Source of the DNA: a virus
Strand: one strand, 5' to 3'
Virus record (IMG/VR): IMGVR_UViG_3300045885_000307
Location: 1 to 40,037 of that record
DNA: 40,037 bases
Shown here piece after piece: positions 12,045 through 20,263 of the stretch. Below the pieces are notes generated by a model. That model was not told the origin of the DNA and made no database searches. It was given only the letters and a program-made list of their open reading frames with translations. How positions within the stretch are numbered: position 1 is the first letter of the stretch; each line of letters begins with the position of its first letter. A program made the position numbers and the translations under genes.

Positions 12045-13576
12045 GTGTATTCAATTACAATAATTCTACCTGCGCCACCATCTCCACCGCGTCCAGAGTC
12101 AAAGCTTCCGGTAATACCACCGCCGCCTCCTCCACCACCGCCTCCAGGAATAGCACCATTGCCACCCCTGCCGGCATTCTGCGTTCTTGCTCCGCCACCG
12201 CCACCGCCACCAGATCCGCCCGATGGTGCACCATATGTTGTTGAGAATGAATTTCCATCTCCTCCGTTTCCTCCGTCGGCTGTGCCTGCTGATCCACCTG
12301 CATTGACGATATTACTGGTTGTTGAATTGTCAGTAATATTCCCTCCACCTCCACCAGCTCTTGCTGTTCCGGTATCGCCACCACCTCCTCCGCCACCAGT
12401 AGAGGCTTTTAAGCCGTCTGTTAGAGTGTGATTCAGTGCTGTTGCTCCTGTTGTCAGAGTTCCATTTCCTCCTCCAGAGGCTGCAGCAGTATATGATGCT
12501 GTAATATTAAATATATTAATGTCTCCCCTAGCTCCGGCTGGTCCTGAGGCATTTGTTCCACCTGATCCATTAACTCCGGCAATGGCTGTAATACTTCCAA
12601 ACGTTGAATTACCCGATCCTGTTCCAGGGTTTCCGTTAGTGTTATTTGTTGTTTGAGCGGCACCGCCTGTCCCCCCCGCTCCCACTGTAAAACTAACAGA
12701 TGAAGGAAACGAGGATGCAGGGCCTTTAGTGTAGGCAAATCCGCCACCACCTCCAGCACCACCACCAGATGAAGCTGCAGTAGTTCCCTTACGACCAGAA
12801 CCACCTCCGCCTCCACCTGCCCACATATAAACTTCAACACATTTAGTACTAGCATTGCGTGTCCAAGTTCCTGGGCTATCAGCAACATTATAGGTAGTTG
12901 ATATTACTGCTCCGGCAGGGGCTGCGCTAGTCCAGTTCGTACCATTTGATGTAAGCACATTTCCACTAGTTCCAGCAGTCGAAGGATAGGTTGCTGTGCT
13001 ATATGCAGGGTCTGCGGAAGCTCCTCCAGATTGAAGGACTTGACCTGCTGTGCCTGCTGCTAATTGTGTGATTGCTGAAGTTGTTGCCCCGACTAACACA
13101 CCATGATTCGTTAACGTCGTTCTTCCTGTTCCACCATGTGCAACATCTATCGTAGTACCATTCCATGTTCCTGTGGCTACCGTTCCAAGTGTTGTTATAG
13201 ATGTTTGACCAACATAGGTATTAGCAATATCGATAACGGGAGTTGTTCCACCTGTTGAAGTTATTCTATCTGTCGTTCCACTGACACTTTGTACAGCCGT
13301 TCCTGCTTGAGAATCTACATAAGATTTGTTGGCTGCATCATTAGCATTTGTGGGATCTCCAGCAAGCTCTAGAGTTCCTGTCATTGTTCCGCCAGAACGA
13401 AAAAGAAGATCGGAAATCTGACTTCCGGAATCGGCCAATATTAAACCTGTGTTATCTGCAAAAACAGCTATATCATTTACACCTGAACTAGCCGGACCTT
13501 GGACATAGCCACCACTTGGGCCACCATCGCTAGCGAAATCGAACTGATGTGTTAAAGGGTTGTATTTTAAAGGAAT
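12041..13576 (-). CDS. Tail fibre with Gly-rich tip, 511 aa, ATT start
   Basis: N-terminus I/M-PLKYNPLTHQFDFAS parallels MPFKFNPITHEFNIAS of the gene at 15507-16046, and in this gene it can only begin at ATT (13576-13574), 5 bases after AGGGGG; the next possible start, TTG at 13438, would delete this shared anchor. Residues ~60-230 are Ser/Thr/Gly fibre sequence (GGTMTGTLEL, AHGGTGRTTL). The C-terminal ~270 residues are full of polyglycine blocks ending GGAGRIIVIEYT, resembling phage adhesin tips built from polyglycine helices. Probable receptor-binding fibre; converges with the HNH gene. Confidence 0.8.
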   Translation of the reverse strand: MPLKYNPLTHQFDFASDGGPSGGYVQGPASSGVNDIAVFADNTGLILADSGSQISDLLFRSGGTMTGTLELAGDPTNANDAANKSYVDSQAGTAVQSVSGTTDRITSTGGTTPVIDIANTYVGQTSITTLGTVATGTWNGTTIDVAHGGTGRTTLTNHGVLVGATTSAITQLAAGTAGQVLQSGGASADPAYSTATYPSTAGTSGNVLTSNGTNWTSAAPAGAVISTTYNVADSPGTWTRNASTKCVEVYMWAGGGGGGSGRKGTTAASSGGGAGGGGGFAYTKGPASSFPSSVSFTVGAGGTGGAAQTTNNTNGNPGTGSGNSTFGSITAIAGVNGSGGTNASGPAGARGDINIFNITASYTAAASGGGNGTLTTGATALNHTLTDGLKASTGGGGGGGDTGTARAGGGGGNITDNSTTSNIVNAGGSAGTADGGNGGDGNSFSTTYGAPSGGSGGGGGGGARTQNAGRGGNGAIPGGGGGGGGGGITGSFDSGRGGDGGAGRIIVIEYT

Positions 13577-13588
13577 AATTACCCCCTA

Positions 13589-15499
13589 TTATCTCGGAGT
13601 GGTTAGGGTTTGACTACAATACATAAGATCAACTGCAACACTTGCTGAAGCAATTGTTCCTGCGGAACGAAATATATTAAAAATAGGCGCTATAGTTGCA
13701 GTTGGTATATTTGTATTTAGAGGACTATTATCAATTTCGACATCGTCTATATAATAACTAACAGATGTTGCATCAGCATTCACCACTATTTTGAAATTAT
13801 GCCAATCGGTATCAGCAGCTACTGAGCTATTGGCAGACGATCTTACTGAACTAGAAGCTGTTTTTCCCACCCAATTTCCAGAATTTACGTTGTCTGAATA
13901 CTGAAAATAACATCCATTAGCTTGATCTGCGGCAGTTGTAGCTGTATCACCTAACCCAAAGCTTAAAACATATCTATTTGTTCCATCTGATAAATTAACT
14001 ATTCTAATAACCCAATTAATCGTTATCTCTCCACCGCCTAAAACTAATGTTCTTACTACTCCTAAAGTAGTGCTTAATGTGATGGCATTAGGATTTGAAT
14101 TCCCTGTTGTAATGGTCCCATTTGTAATAATTCCTGGATGTCCGGCTTCGAGTAAAGCGCTACTAGTTACCATATTATTTTGATTATTAAACCAGCCCAT
14201 TTCTCCTACAAAGAGCGGACCAGGAGATGAACTAATAGAAAGAAATAAGGGAAAATCATCCTTCATTTGAAACACAGAATTAGGAGTAAAGCCCCCACCT
14301 GATCCAGATGCGTTGATAGTTAATGCGCCTCCAAGTGCAATCGTTGCAGGAGATGCTACGTTAAACGTTACATTTGTTCCGGCTGTGAAGGTGATAGAGT
14401 CGTTATCAAGAGCATCATTTGGTACTGTACCAAAGGATGGAACTCCCCCATTTCCTAAAAGGACTGTGTTAGCTGCGCCTTGAGCTGTTATTCCTACTGC
14501 TGAAGTTCCATTGCCATAAAGGACGCCATTAGTCGTAAGTGTCGTTTGGCCTGTGCCTCCGCCTGCTACGACTGCTGTCCCGAAAGCTGGGTCTGAAGCT
14601 GCACCTTGAGAGATTAGAGGAACGCCAGATGTTGCCGAAGGAGGTACTTTAGTTATTGTCGTTGTTCCGGCGCCTACTAAAACATTATGGTTTGTAAGAC
14701 CTGTTAATTGTGTAGTAAGGGTGCTTCCTGCTCCGGCTGTAGTAATACTTCCAGAACCTAATAGATTCCAGTTTCCGGCCGTTGGGCTAAGAGCTCCTCC
14801 GCTATCACCAGTGATCGTCTGACCAGCTCCTGTAGCATTTAGAGTAACGTTTCCAGCCACAACAGTAAAATCACCTGAATCAAATGAGGCTATGCCTTTA
14901 TTAACAGCAGAAGCATCTTCCCCGGCAATAGTTAGCGTTGTGCCGGCCCCTGAAGTGTCAATCCCCTCTCCACCTACAACCGAGAATGTATTTACAGCTG
15001 GTGTGACTGTACCTGAATCTGTACCGATAGAGGTTGGTATTGTTGGTTGTTCTGTGACATCGAAATTAAATGTCACTGTTGATCCCGCAGCTGTAGTATC
15101 AATACCATTTGAACCACCGATCAGATTGATATTATTTGCCGCAGGAGTAGCAGAACCAGCATCAGCAGTAAATGTCGTCGGTACCGCTGCACCAGCTGAA
15201 ATTGTAGGATTACCAGCTACCCCATCTCCATTCAAAATAGTAACACCAGAGCCAGCAGTTATAGTTCTTGTAGCCCATGTGCTCACTCCAGTTCTTGCAG
15301 CCATCCCAGTCGTAGCTAGTCCCTCTAAAGCAGCTAAATCATCAGCTAAAGCTAATGTAGGATTACCAGAAACGCCATTTCCATTGGATATTGTAATTCC
15401 AGCTGCTGGTGGAGTTATTGTTCTCCCTTCAAACGTACCAGCTCCATCATAAGCAACCATTCCTGCATCTGTTAGATTGACCGAATTATTTGTTGGCAT
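13589..15499 (-). CDS. Tail fibre with C-terminal lectin-like domain, 636 aa
   Basis: Long Thr/Ser/Gly/Ala-rich repeat shaft ([44 protein letters not shown]) typical of trimeric phage fibres, then from about residue 400 a compact domain ([47 protein letters not shown]) that fits a LamG/concanavalin-like jelly roll, a sugar-binding module. ATG after ATAGGT. Together with neighbouring fibre genes it probably makes the receptor-recognition apparatus. Confidence 0.75.
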   Translation of the reverse strand: MPTNNSVNLTDAGMVAYDGAGTFEGRTITPPAAGITISNGNGVSGNPTLALADDLAALEGLATTGMAARTGVSTWATRTITAGSGVTILNGDGVAGNPTISAGAAVPTTFTADAGSATPAANNINLIGGSNGIDTTAAGSTVTFNFDVTEQPTIPTSIGTDSGTVTPAVNTFSVVGGEGIDTSGAGTTLTIAGEDASAVNKGIASFDSGDFTVVAGNVTLNATGAGQTITGDSGGALSPTAGNWNLLGSGSITTAGAGSTLTTQLTGLTNHNVLVGAGTTTITKVPPSATSGVPLISQGAASDPAFGTAVVAGGGTGQTTLTTNGVLYGNGTSAVGITAQGAANTVLLGNGGVPSFGTVPNDALDNDSITFTAGTNVTFNVASPATIALGGALTINASGSGGGFTPNSVFQMKDDFPLFLSISSSPGPLFVGEMGWFNNQNNMVTSSALLEAGHPGIITNGTITTGNSNPNAITLSTTLGVVRTLVLGGGEITINWVIRIVNLSDGTNRYVLSFGLGDTATTAADQANGCYFQYSDNVNSGNWVGKTASSSVRSSANSSVAADTDWHNFKIVVNADATSVSYYIDDVEIDNSPLNTNIPTATIAPIFNIFRSAGTIASASVAVDLMYCSQTLTTPR

Positions 15500-15506
15500 C
15501 TAAAAC

Positions 15507-16046
15507 CTATACTATTGTTATATTTCCAATACTTCCTATAGGAGCGTTCCATTCGGTATTAGCGACGGAACAAATAAGTGTTATGCTATCCCCAATAAAG
15601 GTAGATTCGACATATCCACTTACACCTGTCGTTGATACTTGATTTCCTAGGCGTATATTTTGACCAGCACCTTGTGTAATTCTCCAACCATTTGAATTAA
15701 TGGCAGAAACAACGAAGGTATCTCCTATTACAGAAGTATTAGGAAGTTGAACTTCAACTCTACTACCACCATTGGTAAAATAACCTTCTTGTGTTATTGC
15801 CATTTGATTAGCAACAATCACAGACCACGTTAAAAAGGGGAAAACGGATCCGATCGTTAAGGTATTTGTTCCGGCATTTCCTGTTACGGTTATTGGACCC
15901 GAGCCAATAATATTAATATTATCTACACCATCCGGTCCGACCGGTCCGCCAATATCCCCTGTCAAAGTCGCAATGAATCCAGATCCCCCACCAGTAGTAG
16001 ACGCAATATTAAATTCGTGAGTGATCGGATTGAATTTAAAGGGCAT
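15507..16046 (-). CDS. Short fibre protein with shared N-terminal anchor, 179 aa
   Basis: AAGGAG precedes the ATG. MPFKFNPITHEFNIAS is the same type of N-terminal anchor as in the 12041-13576 fibre, followed by a Gly-rich spacer (GDIGGPVGPDG) and a beta-rich C-terminal domain (TWSVIVANQMAITQEGYFTN, GWRITQGAGQNI) of the kind found at the end of many phage fibres. Likely attaches to the same baseplate or hub site as its neighbours; may act as an adaptor or alternative fibre. Confidence 0.65.
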   Translation of the reverse strand: MPFKFNPITHEFNIASTTGGGSGFIATLTGDIGGPVGPDGVDNINIIGSGPITVTGNAGTNTLTIGSVFPFLTWSVIVANQMAITQEGYFTNGGSRVEVQLPNTSVIGDTFVVSAINSNGWRITQGAGQNIRLGNQVSTTGVSGYVESTFIGDSITLICSVANTEWNAPIGSIGNITIV

Positions 16047-16057
16047 ATATTTTCTCC

Positions 16058-16357
16058 TTAAGCATAGACATATGTCGCTCTATCAGTCCACGAAAACTCA
16101 TAGTCATTACTGATTGCTCCTCTATCTGATTGAGGCCAAGTAATACTTATAGGGTTACTACTTCCATCATAGGCAATTTTTGAGATCTGCCATACATTAT
16201 CTCCTTCCCCTGCGCCAGGTCTTGCAAACCCTGCATAGATAAGATTCGTTCCACTATATTCTCCTCGAAAAGCTTCTTCGATGAAGAATTCTTGTATTAG
16301 ATCACCTTGGGCGCTGTGACGCCCTACAGGTCTATTTAAGGCAGGATTTCTACTCAT
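16058..16357 (-). CDS. Small structural protein between fibres, 99 aa
   Basis: MSRNPALNRPVGRHSAQGDL followed by a beta-rich body (NLIYAGFARPGAGEGDNVWQ, SWTDRATYVYA). AAAGGA ribosome site. Located between two fibre genes on the same strand, so probably a fibre-associated or linker protein. No family recognised. Confidence 0.6.
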   Translation of the reverse strand: MSRNPALNRPVGRHSAQGDLIQEFFIEEAFRGEYSGTNLIYAGFARPGAGEGDNVWQISKIAYDGSSNPISITWPQSDRGAISNDYEFSWTDRATYVYA

Positions 16358-16392
16358 TTTTGTCCTTTAAGAATGTTTATTAACCAATAACC

Positions 16393-18966
16393 TTAAACTA
16401 TATTTTGACCGCACCATAACGTACCGTTATAGGTAAGTATGTAGGATTCATAGGCTGTGTTAACCAGCTTAGATCCAGCAGAAGTACCAGCAGCAGCGAT
16501 ATTTTTACCGTTTCCGTCGATTGTGACGTTACCTCCGGCTGCAGCTTGTCCTGCTCCGTCATATACAATTAGTGTACGACCAGTTGCAGGAGATGCAGGC
16601 AATGTTAGGGTAAGAGCACCACCAGTAGTATCTGTCGTAATGAAATAATCTGTTCCTAAGACTGTATAAGGAGATGCAGCTGTAGCAACGCTTGTGATAG
16701 ACTGACAAATACCTGTACCGAAAGTTACGCCTGAGGTTCCTGCATCAATAGATACACCACCTGCCGCTCCGGATGCATTTATCACAATAGCGCTAGAAAT
16801 GCTTTCTGTTGCTGTGATGTTGATGCTAGATCCTGTTGCTGTGATGTCGATGTCTTCGCCTGCGGAAGCTCCTGCAGCACTAATATCAATACCTCCAACT
16901 GTGGATGTAATGACAATGCTATCAGCAGCATTTTCAGTGGCTGTAATGTTGATGCTAGATCCTGTAGCAATAATGTCGATATCTTCACCAGCGGCTGCGC
17001 CAGATGCTAGAATATCTATACCGCCAGCGCTTGAGGTAATCACGATGGAATCAGCAGCACTTTCAGTTGAAGTGATATTTACTGATGAGCCAGTCGCTAT
17101 AATATCGATATCTTCACCAGCGGCTGCGCCTGGAGCTAAGATATCTATACCCCCTGCTGCTGTGGTTAAAACGATGCTATCAGCAGCACTTTCACCAGCA
17201 GAGATTATGATACTACCAGCTGTTGAAGCAATGGTTACGTCGAAGGCTCCTGTAGCTGTTAAGTTTGTTGCACCAGCTGAATCTAAGGATAGAACTCCTG
17301 TTGAATCAACTGTGATGCCTCCAGTACCTGAATCTATGTCGATTCCACCAGCTGCGTTAGATGCAATTATTCTAACGGCTGAAGCGGCAGCTTGAGCTGA
17401 ATCTAAGTTCATTTGAAGGGCGACATCAACGTCAAGACCACCTGCAGCGGCATCGAAATTTAAGGCGTCCGCGGCCGCTTCGCCACCAGAAATGTTGATA
17501 CTTCCAGCGGTTGAACTGACTGTCACATCGAATGCGCCCGTAGCTGTAAAGTTAGATGCAGCGGCAGCGTCTAAAGAAATCGCTCCAGTTGTATCTACTA
17601 TAAACCCGGCTGTACCGGAATCTATGTCAATACCCCCAGCTGCATTAGAGGTAACTAGGTTAATGGCGTCAGCTGATGCTAAGCCCGCTGTTAATGTTAG
17701 ACCGCCAGCGGTTGAAGTTAAACCGATGCTTGCAGCGTTTGTACCTTGAGAGCAAGTTACGGTGATTCTTTCAGAAGTGCCTCCGTTTGTTCCAATGGTG
17801 ATAGCGCCAGCGTCATTTTCTGTAGCGGCGATATTCACGCTTGAGCCTGTTGCAACGATGTCGATATCTTCACCGGCGGCTGCGCCTGTAGCTGTAATAT
17901 CTATACCCCCAGCACTTGATGTAATAACAATAGAAGTAGCGGCGTTCTGAGAGGATGCAATGTTGATTGATCCAGCGGCATCAACATCTATACCTCCCGA
18001 AGAATCTACATTGATAGCATCCGCAACTGCTTCACCAGCATTAAGGTTTATACTTCCAGCAGTGTTCACGATGTCGATGTCTTCCGTGGCCGCGCCTGCG
18101 GCTAGGATGTCTATTCCCCCGGCTGTACTATTCAAGACGATAGAATCAGCGACGTTTTCTGTAGAAGAAATCACGACGCTACCACCGGTATTAGTGATAT
18201 TGATATCTTCTGTGGCAGCGCCAACAGCGTCTATGTCTATACCCCCGGCTGAGGAAACGATTCGTATCGCATCTACGGCATTCTGTGAGGAGGCTATATT
18301 AATCTGTAATGCAGCGTCAACGTCTATTCCGCCAGCTGCTGAAACAATTGTGACGGCATTGGCTGCGGCTTCTTCGCCATTTACTATTACACGACCGGCA
18401 TCACTAGAGAGAGTTAAATCAACACCTGCGCCTGTCACATCGAACAAGCTTGCGGTGTCGGATGTCATTGAAATAGCACCTGTAGAGGTGAATGTTACTG
18501 TGCCTGTAGCTGCTAAACTTGTGAATGAACCTGGAGCGTTTCCAGCAGATAATAGGTCGGCCGTCTTAAGAGGTGTCATTCCAACAGTATCATCAGATGC
18601 GGCTTGAGCTTCTGCGGTAGACGCTTTTTCTACGATACCGGGAGTTACTTCTGACCAAAGGGGAGCACCAGCGATTGCAACGAGAGCAACCTTTGCTGGA
18701 GTCATAATCGTTGTGTCATCGGTACCAGCTAAAGCTTCTGCAGCGGTTGAAATTTCGGCAATACCAGCTGAAGTTTCTGTGGCTTGAGCATTTCCACCGG
18801 TTTCCCAGGTTTGTCCATTAAAAATATATTCTGTAGGAGGATCAGCTGTCTTATCGAAATATTGTTGACCTAATACCCCTTTAAATCTAGCAGATGGTGG
18901 TCCCCTTCCTGTTAATGCGACTGGTGGAATCTCTACAAACCCCGTTAATCCGTAACCTACTGACAT
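16393..18966 (-). CDS. Long repetitive tail fibre, 857 aa
   Basis: N-terminus (1-60) anchors, with GQQYFDKTADPPTEYIFNGQ; residues 60-150 have two STAEA...D(D/T)T...MTP repeats common in phage fibres. Residues ~185-740 consist of about 13 degenerate modules built on S-A-G-G-I-D-I and G-E-D-I-D-I, full copies about 43 residues long, likely a triple-stranded beta-helix. The C-terminal ~110 residues (YFITTDTTGGALTLTLPASP, RTLIVYDGAGQA) are a conserved fibre domain. The repeats should recombine easily, so the copy number may vary. Confidence 0.75.
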   Translation of the reverse strand: MSVGYGLTGFVEIPPVALTGRGPPSARFKGVLGQQYFDKTADPPTEYIFNGQTWETGGNAQATETSAGIAEISTAAEALAGTDDTTIMTPAKVALVAIAGAPLWSEVTPGIVEKASTAEAQAASDDTVGMTPLKTADLLSAGNAPGSFTSLAATGTVTFTSTGAISMTSDTASLFDVTGAGVDLTLSSDAGRVIVNGEEAAANAVTIVSAAGGIDVDAALQINIASSQNAVDAIRIVSSAGGIDIDAVGAATEDINITNTGGSVVISSTENVADSIVLNSTAGGIDILAAGAATEDIDIVNTAGSINLNAGEAVADAINVDSSGGIDVDAAGSINIASSQNAATSIVITSSAGGIDITATGAAAGEDIDIVATGSSVNIAATENDAGAITIGTNGGTSERITVTCSQGTNAASIGLTSTAGGLTLTAGLASADAINLVTSNAAGGIDIDSGTAGFIVDTTGAISLDAAAASNFTATGAFDVTVSSTAGSINISGGEAAADALNFDAAAGGLDVDVALQMNLDSAQAAASAVRIIASNAAGGIDIDSGTGGITVDSTGVLSLDSAGATNLTATGAFDVTIASTAGSIIISAGESAADSIVLTTAAGGIDILAPGAAAGEDIDIIATGSSVNITSTESAADSIVITSSAGGIDILASGAAAGEDIDIIATGSSINITATENAADSIVITSTVGGIDISAAGASAGEDIDITATGSSINITATESISSAIVINASGAAGGVSIDAGTSGVTFGTGICQSITSVATAASPYTVLGTDYFITTDTTGGALTLTLPASPATGRTLIVYDGAGQAAAGGNVTIDGNGKNIAAAGTSAGSKLVNTAYESYILTYNGTLWCGQNIV

Positions 18967-19098
18967 ACCGAATTCTCCTTGTTTAGTTTCACGCTAGAAT
19001 CTTAACAACAATATTTCAAATTAAAATTCATGCATTTATCATTGTAAAGCAATGTTTTAAGTAGCGCTAAAATTGCTAAAACCTGTATAAAGTAGGGT

Positions 19099-19323
19099 AT
19101 GGATAAAGACTTCTACTCAATCAAAGAATTTGCAAAGAAATTGAATGTTTCCGAACATACAATTAGAAGGGCAATTAAAAGTGGGCGTATAAGTGCATTT
19201 AGAGTAGGTGCAACTGAAAAGTCAACTTTTAGAATAGCTCATAGTGAGATATCTAGATTAGGCGTAGTTGATTTGAAAAAACTGATAGATAAAGTTATTG
19301 ATGAAAGAAATCGCAATACATAA
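19099..19323 (+). CDS. Excisionase/MerR-like HTH protein, 74 aa
   Basis: DFYSIKEFAKKLNVSEHTIR then RAIKSGRISAFRVG and a FRIAHSEISRL segment: the compact winged-helix HTH of the excisionase family (SinR/AlpA-like reader of one DNA site). Such proteins steer phage recombinases or act as regulators. Starts a plus-strand group within the otherwise minus-strand structural half, divergent from the long fibre gene. The 130-bp region upstream shows no convincing consensus promoter. Confidence 0.7.
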   Translation: MDKDFYSIKEFAKKLNVSEHTIRRAIKSGRISAFRVGATEKSTFRIAHSEISRLGVVDLKKLIDKVIDERNRNT

Positions 19324-19349
19324 ACAAAAACAAAAAACGGAGTATAGAC

Positions 19350-19763
19350 ATGAGAAATTTTTTTTATTCACTAATAATCGCTAACATTTTTATAATAAGT
19401 TCTTTACATTCTTCTGAAGACCAGCCTGCTAATATAGATTTTATGAAAGATTTTATGCAAAAAGAGGTGAATGCTAGATCAGTTGCATCAGCAGCAACAG
19501 CACCTAGTGTTGAAACACATTGTATAAAATATGCTACTGCTGAAGATGGTTCACATATGCATTTTGGTATTTGGTCTGATTGTATTATCGGTACGGTAAT
19601 CGGGAATGCACCAAACATTGGAACACAAGTTATTATGTGGAATAATGGAGTAATTTTTGATGTAAGTACGAGATACAGCAAACATACAAAATATTTTACC
19701 AATAAATATAATTGGGGACATATAACTTCTTATGATTACAAACAAGTAATTAAAAATAAATAG
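19350..19763 (+). CDS. Secreted hypothetical protein, 137 aa
   Basis: GGAG before the ATG. MRNFFYSLIIANIFIISSLH is a Sec-type signal peptide with likely cleavage after about residue 20-22. The mature part (~115 residues) has two cysteines (THCIKY, WSDCII) that could form a disulfide and an aromatic, Asn-rich C-terminus. No lysozyme, amidase or peptidase motif was recognised. As a phage-encoded exported protein it might alter the host envelope or serve in lysis; unknown. Confidence 0.65.
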   Translation: MRNFFYSLIIANIFIISSLHSSEDQPANIDFMKDFMQKEVNARSVASAATAPSVETHCIKYATAEDGSHMHFGIWSDCIIGTVIGNAPNIGTQVIMWNNGVIFDVSTRYSKHTKYFTNKYNWGHITSYDYKQVIKNK

Positions 19764-19774
19764 TTTCCAAAAAT

Positions 19775-19798
19775 TAAGAGGCCCTAAAAAGCCTCTTA
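19775..19798. terminator. Stem-loop after the secreted-protein gene
   Basis: TAAGAGGC (19775-19782) / GCCTCTTA (19791-19798), perfect 8-bp stem with an 8-base loop, 12 bases after the stop. The following bases (TCTAAAGG) are not U-rich, so termination would be partial. Confidence 0.5.
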
Positions 19799-19815
19799 TC
19801 TAAAGGTAGGTAGTT

Positions 19816-19986
19816 ATGTGGGATAAGATAACTGAAAGCATGCATCAAGATTATCATAACATCGTTATGAGCTTTAATGATCCTATAATCTATAAATGGT
19901 TTATATATGTATTTATAGGTGGTCTTGCATTATGTTTTTTCTTTGAAGTTTTTTCAGAAAATGATGAAGAAGAGAGGTTTTATTAA
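19816..19986 (+). CDS. Small membrane protein, 56 aa
   Basis: MWDKITESMHQDYHNIVMSF then one hydrophobic helix (WFIYVFIGGLALCFFFEVF, residues 28-46) and an acidic tail (SENDEEERFY). AGG-rich leader (AAAGGTAGG) before the ATG. Its stop is one base before the next ATG, so the two are coupled. Single-span topology, size and pairing with a second membrane protein make a holin/antiholin-type role possible; not provable from sequence. Confidence 0.55.
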   Translation: MWDKITESMHQDYHNIVMSFNDPIIYKWFIYVFIGGLALCFFFEVFSENDEEERFY

Positions 19987-19987
19987 A

Positions 19988-20260
19988 ATGATGGAATTAT
20001 TTTGGATGTTTATAATAATTGCGATAGTTTTTGAAGTCCTTTCATGGAAAGAAAAAAGTCCTGATGAGATTTCGATGAAAGAATTGGATTGCGAACCAAC
20101 AAGACAGCTAACTTCTGATGAATTAGTTTATAAAGAAAGAAAAAGAGTAAAACAAGAAGCTTACTGGTCACGAAGAAAAGAACGTGAAGAAAAGAAAAAA
20201 ATTCAGGAATTTAGAAATGAAATCAAGGATTTTGAGAAAAGTGTTGGTATATATGAATGA
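19988..20260 (+). CDS. Small membrane protein with charged tail, 90 aa
   Basis: Start at the Met pair MMELFWMF, with GAAGAGAGG upstream; the longer frame reads through the 56-aa gene. One N-terminal membrane helix (LFWMFIIIAIVFEVL) followed by a long, highly charged, probably coiled-coil cytoplasmic or periplasmic region (KERKRVKQEAYWSRRKEREE). This layout also fits i-spanins. Its end lies 3 bases from the convergent ejection-protein gene. Confidence 0.55.
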   Translation: MMELFWMFIIIAIVFEVLSWKEKSPDEISMKELDCEPTRQLTSDELVYKERKRVKQEAYWSRRKEREEKKKIQEFRNEIKDFEKSVGIYE

Positions 20261-20263
20261 AGA

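Noticed and set aside
12045-12431. Proline-rich plus-strand ORF
   Set aside because: It is the complement of the Gly-rich codons of the fibre tip; poly-Pro opposite poly-Gly is expected.
14892-18607. Several long plus-strand ORFs opposite the fibre genes
   Set aside because: Repetitive Ala/Thr/Gly codons on the minus strand leave the plus strand free of stops; they have no start signals and low-complexity products.
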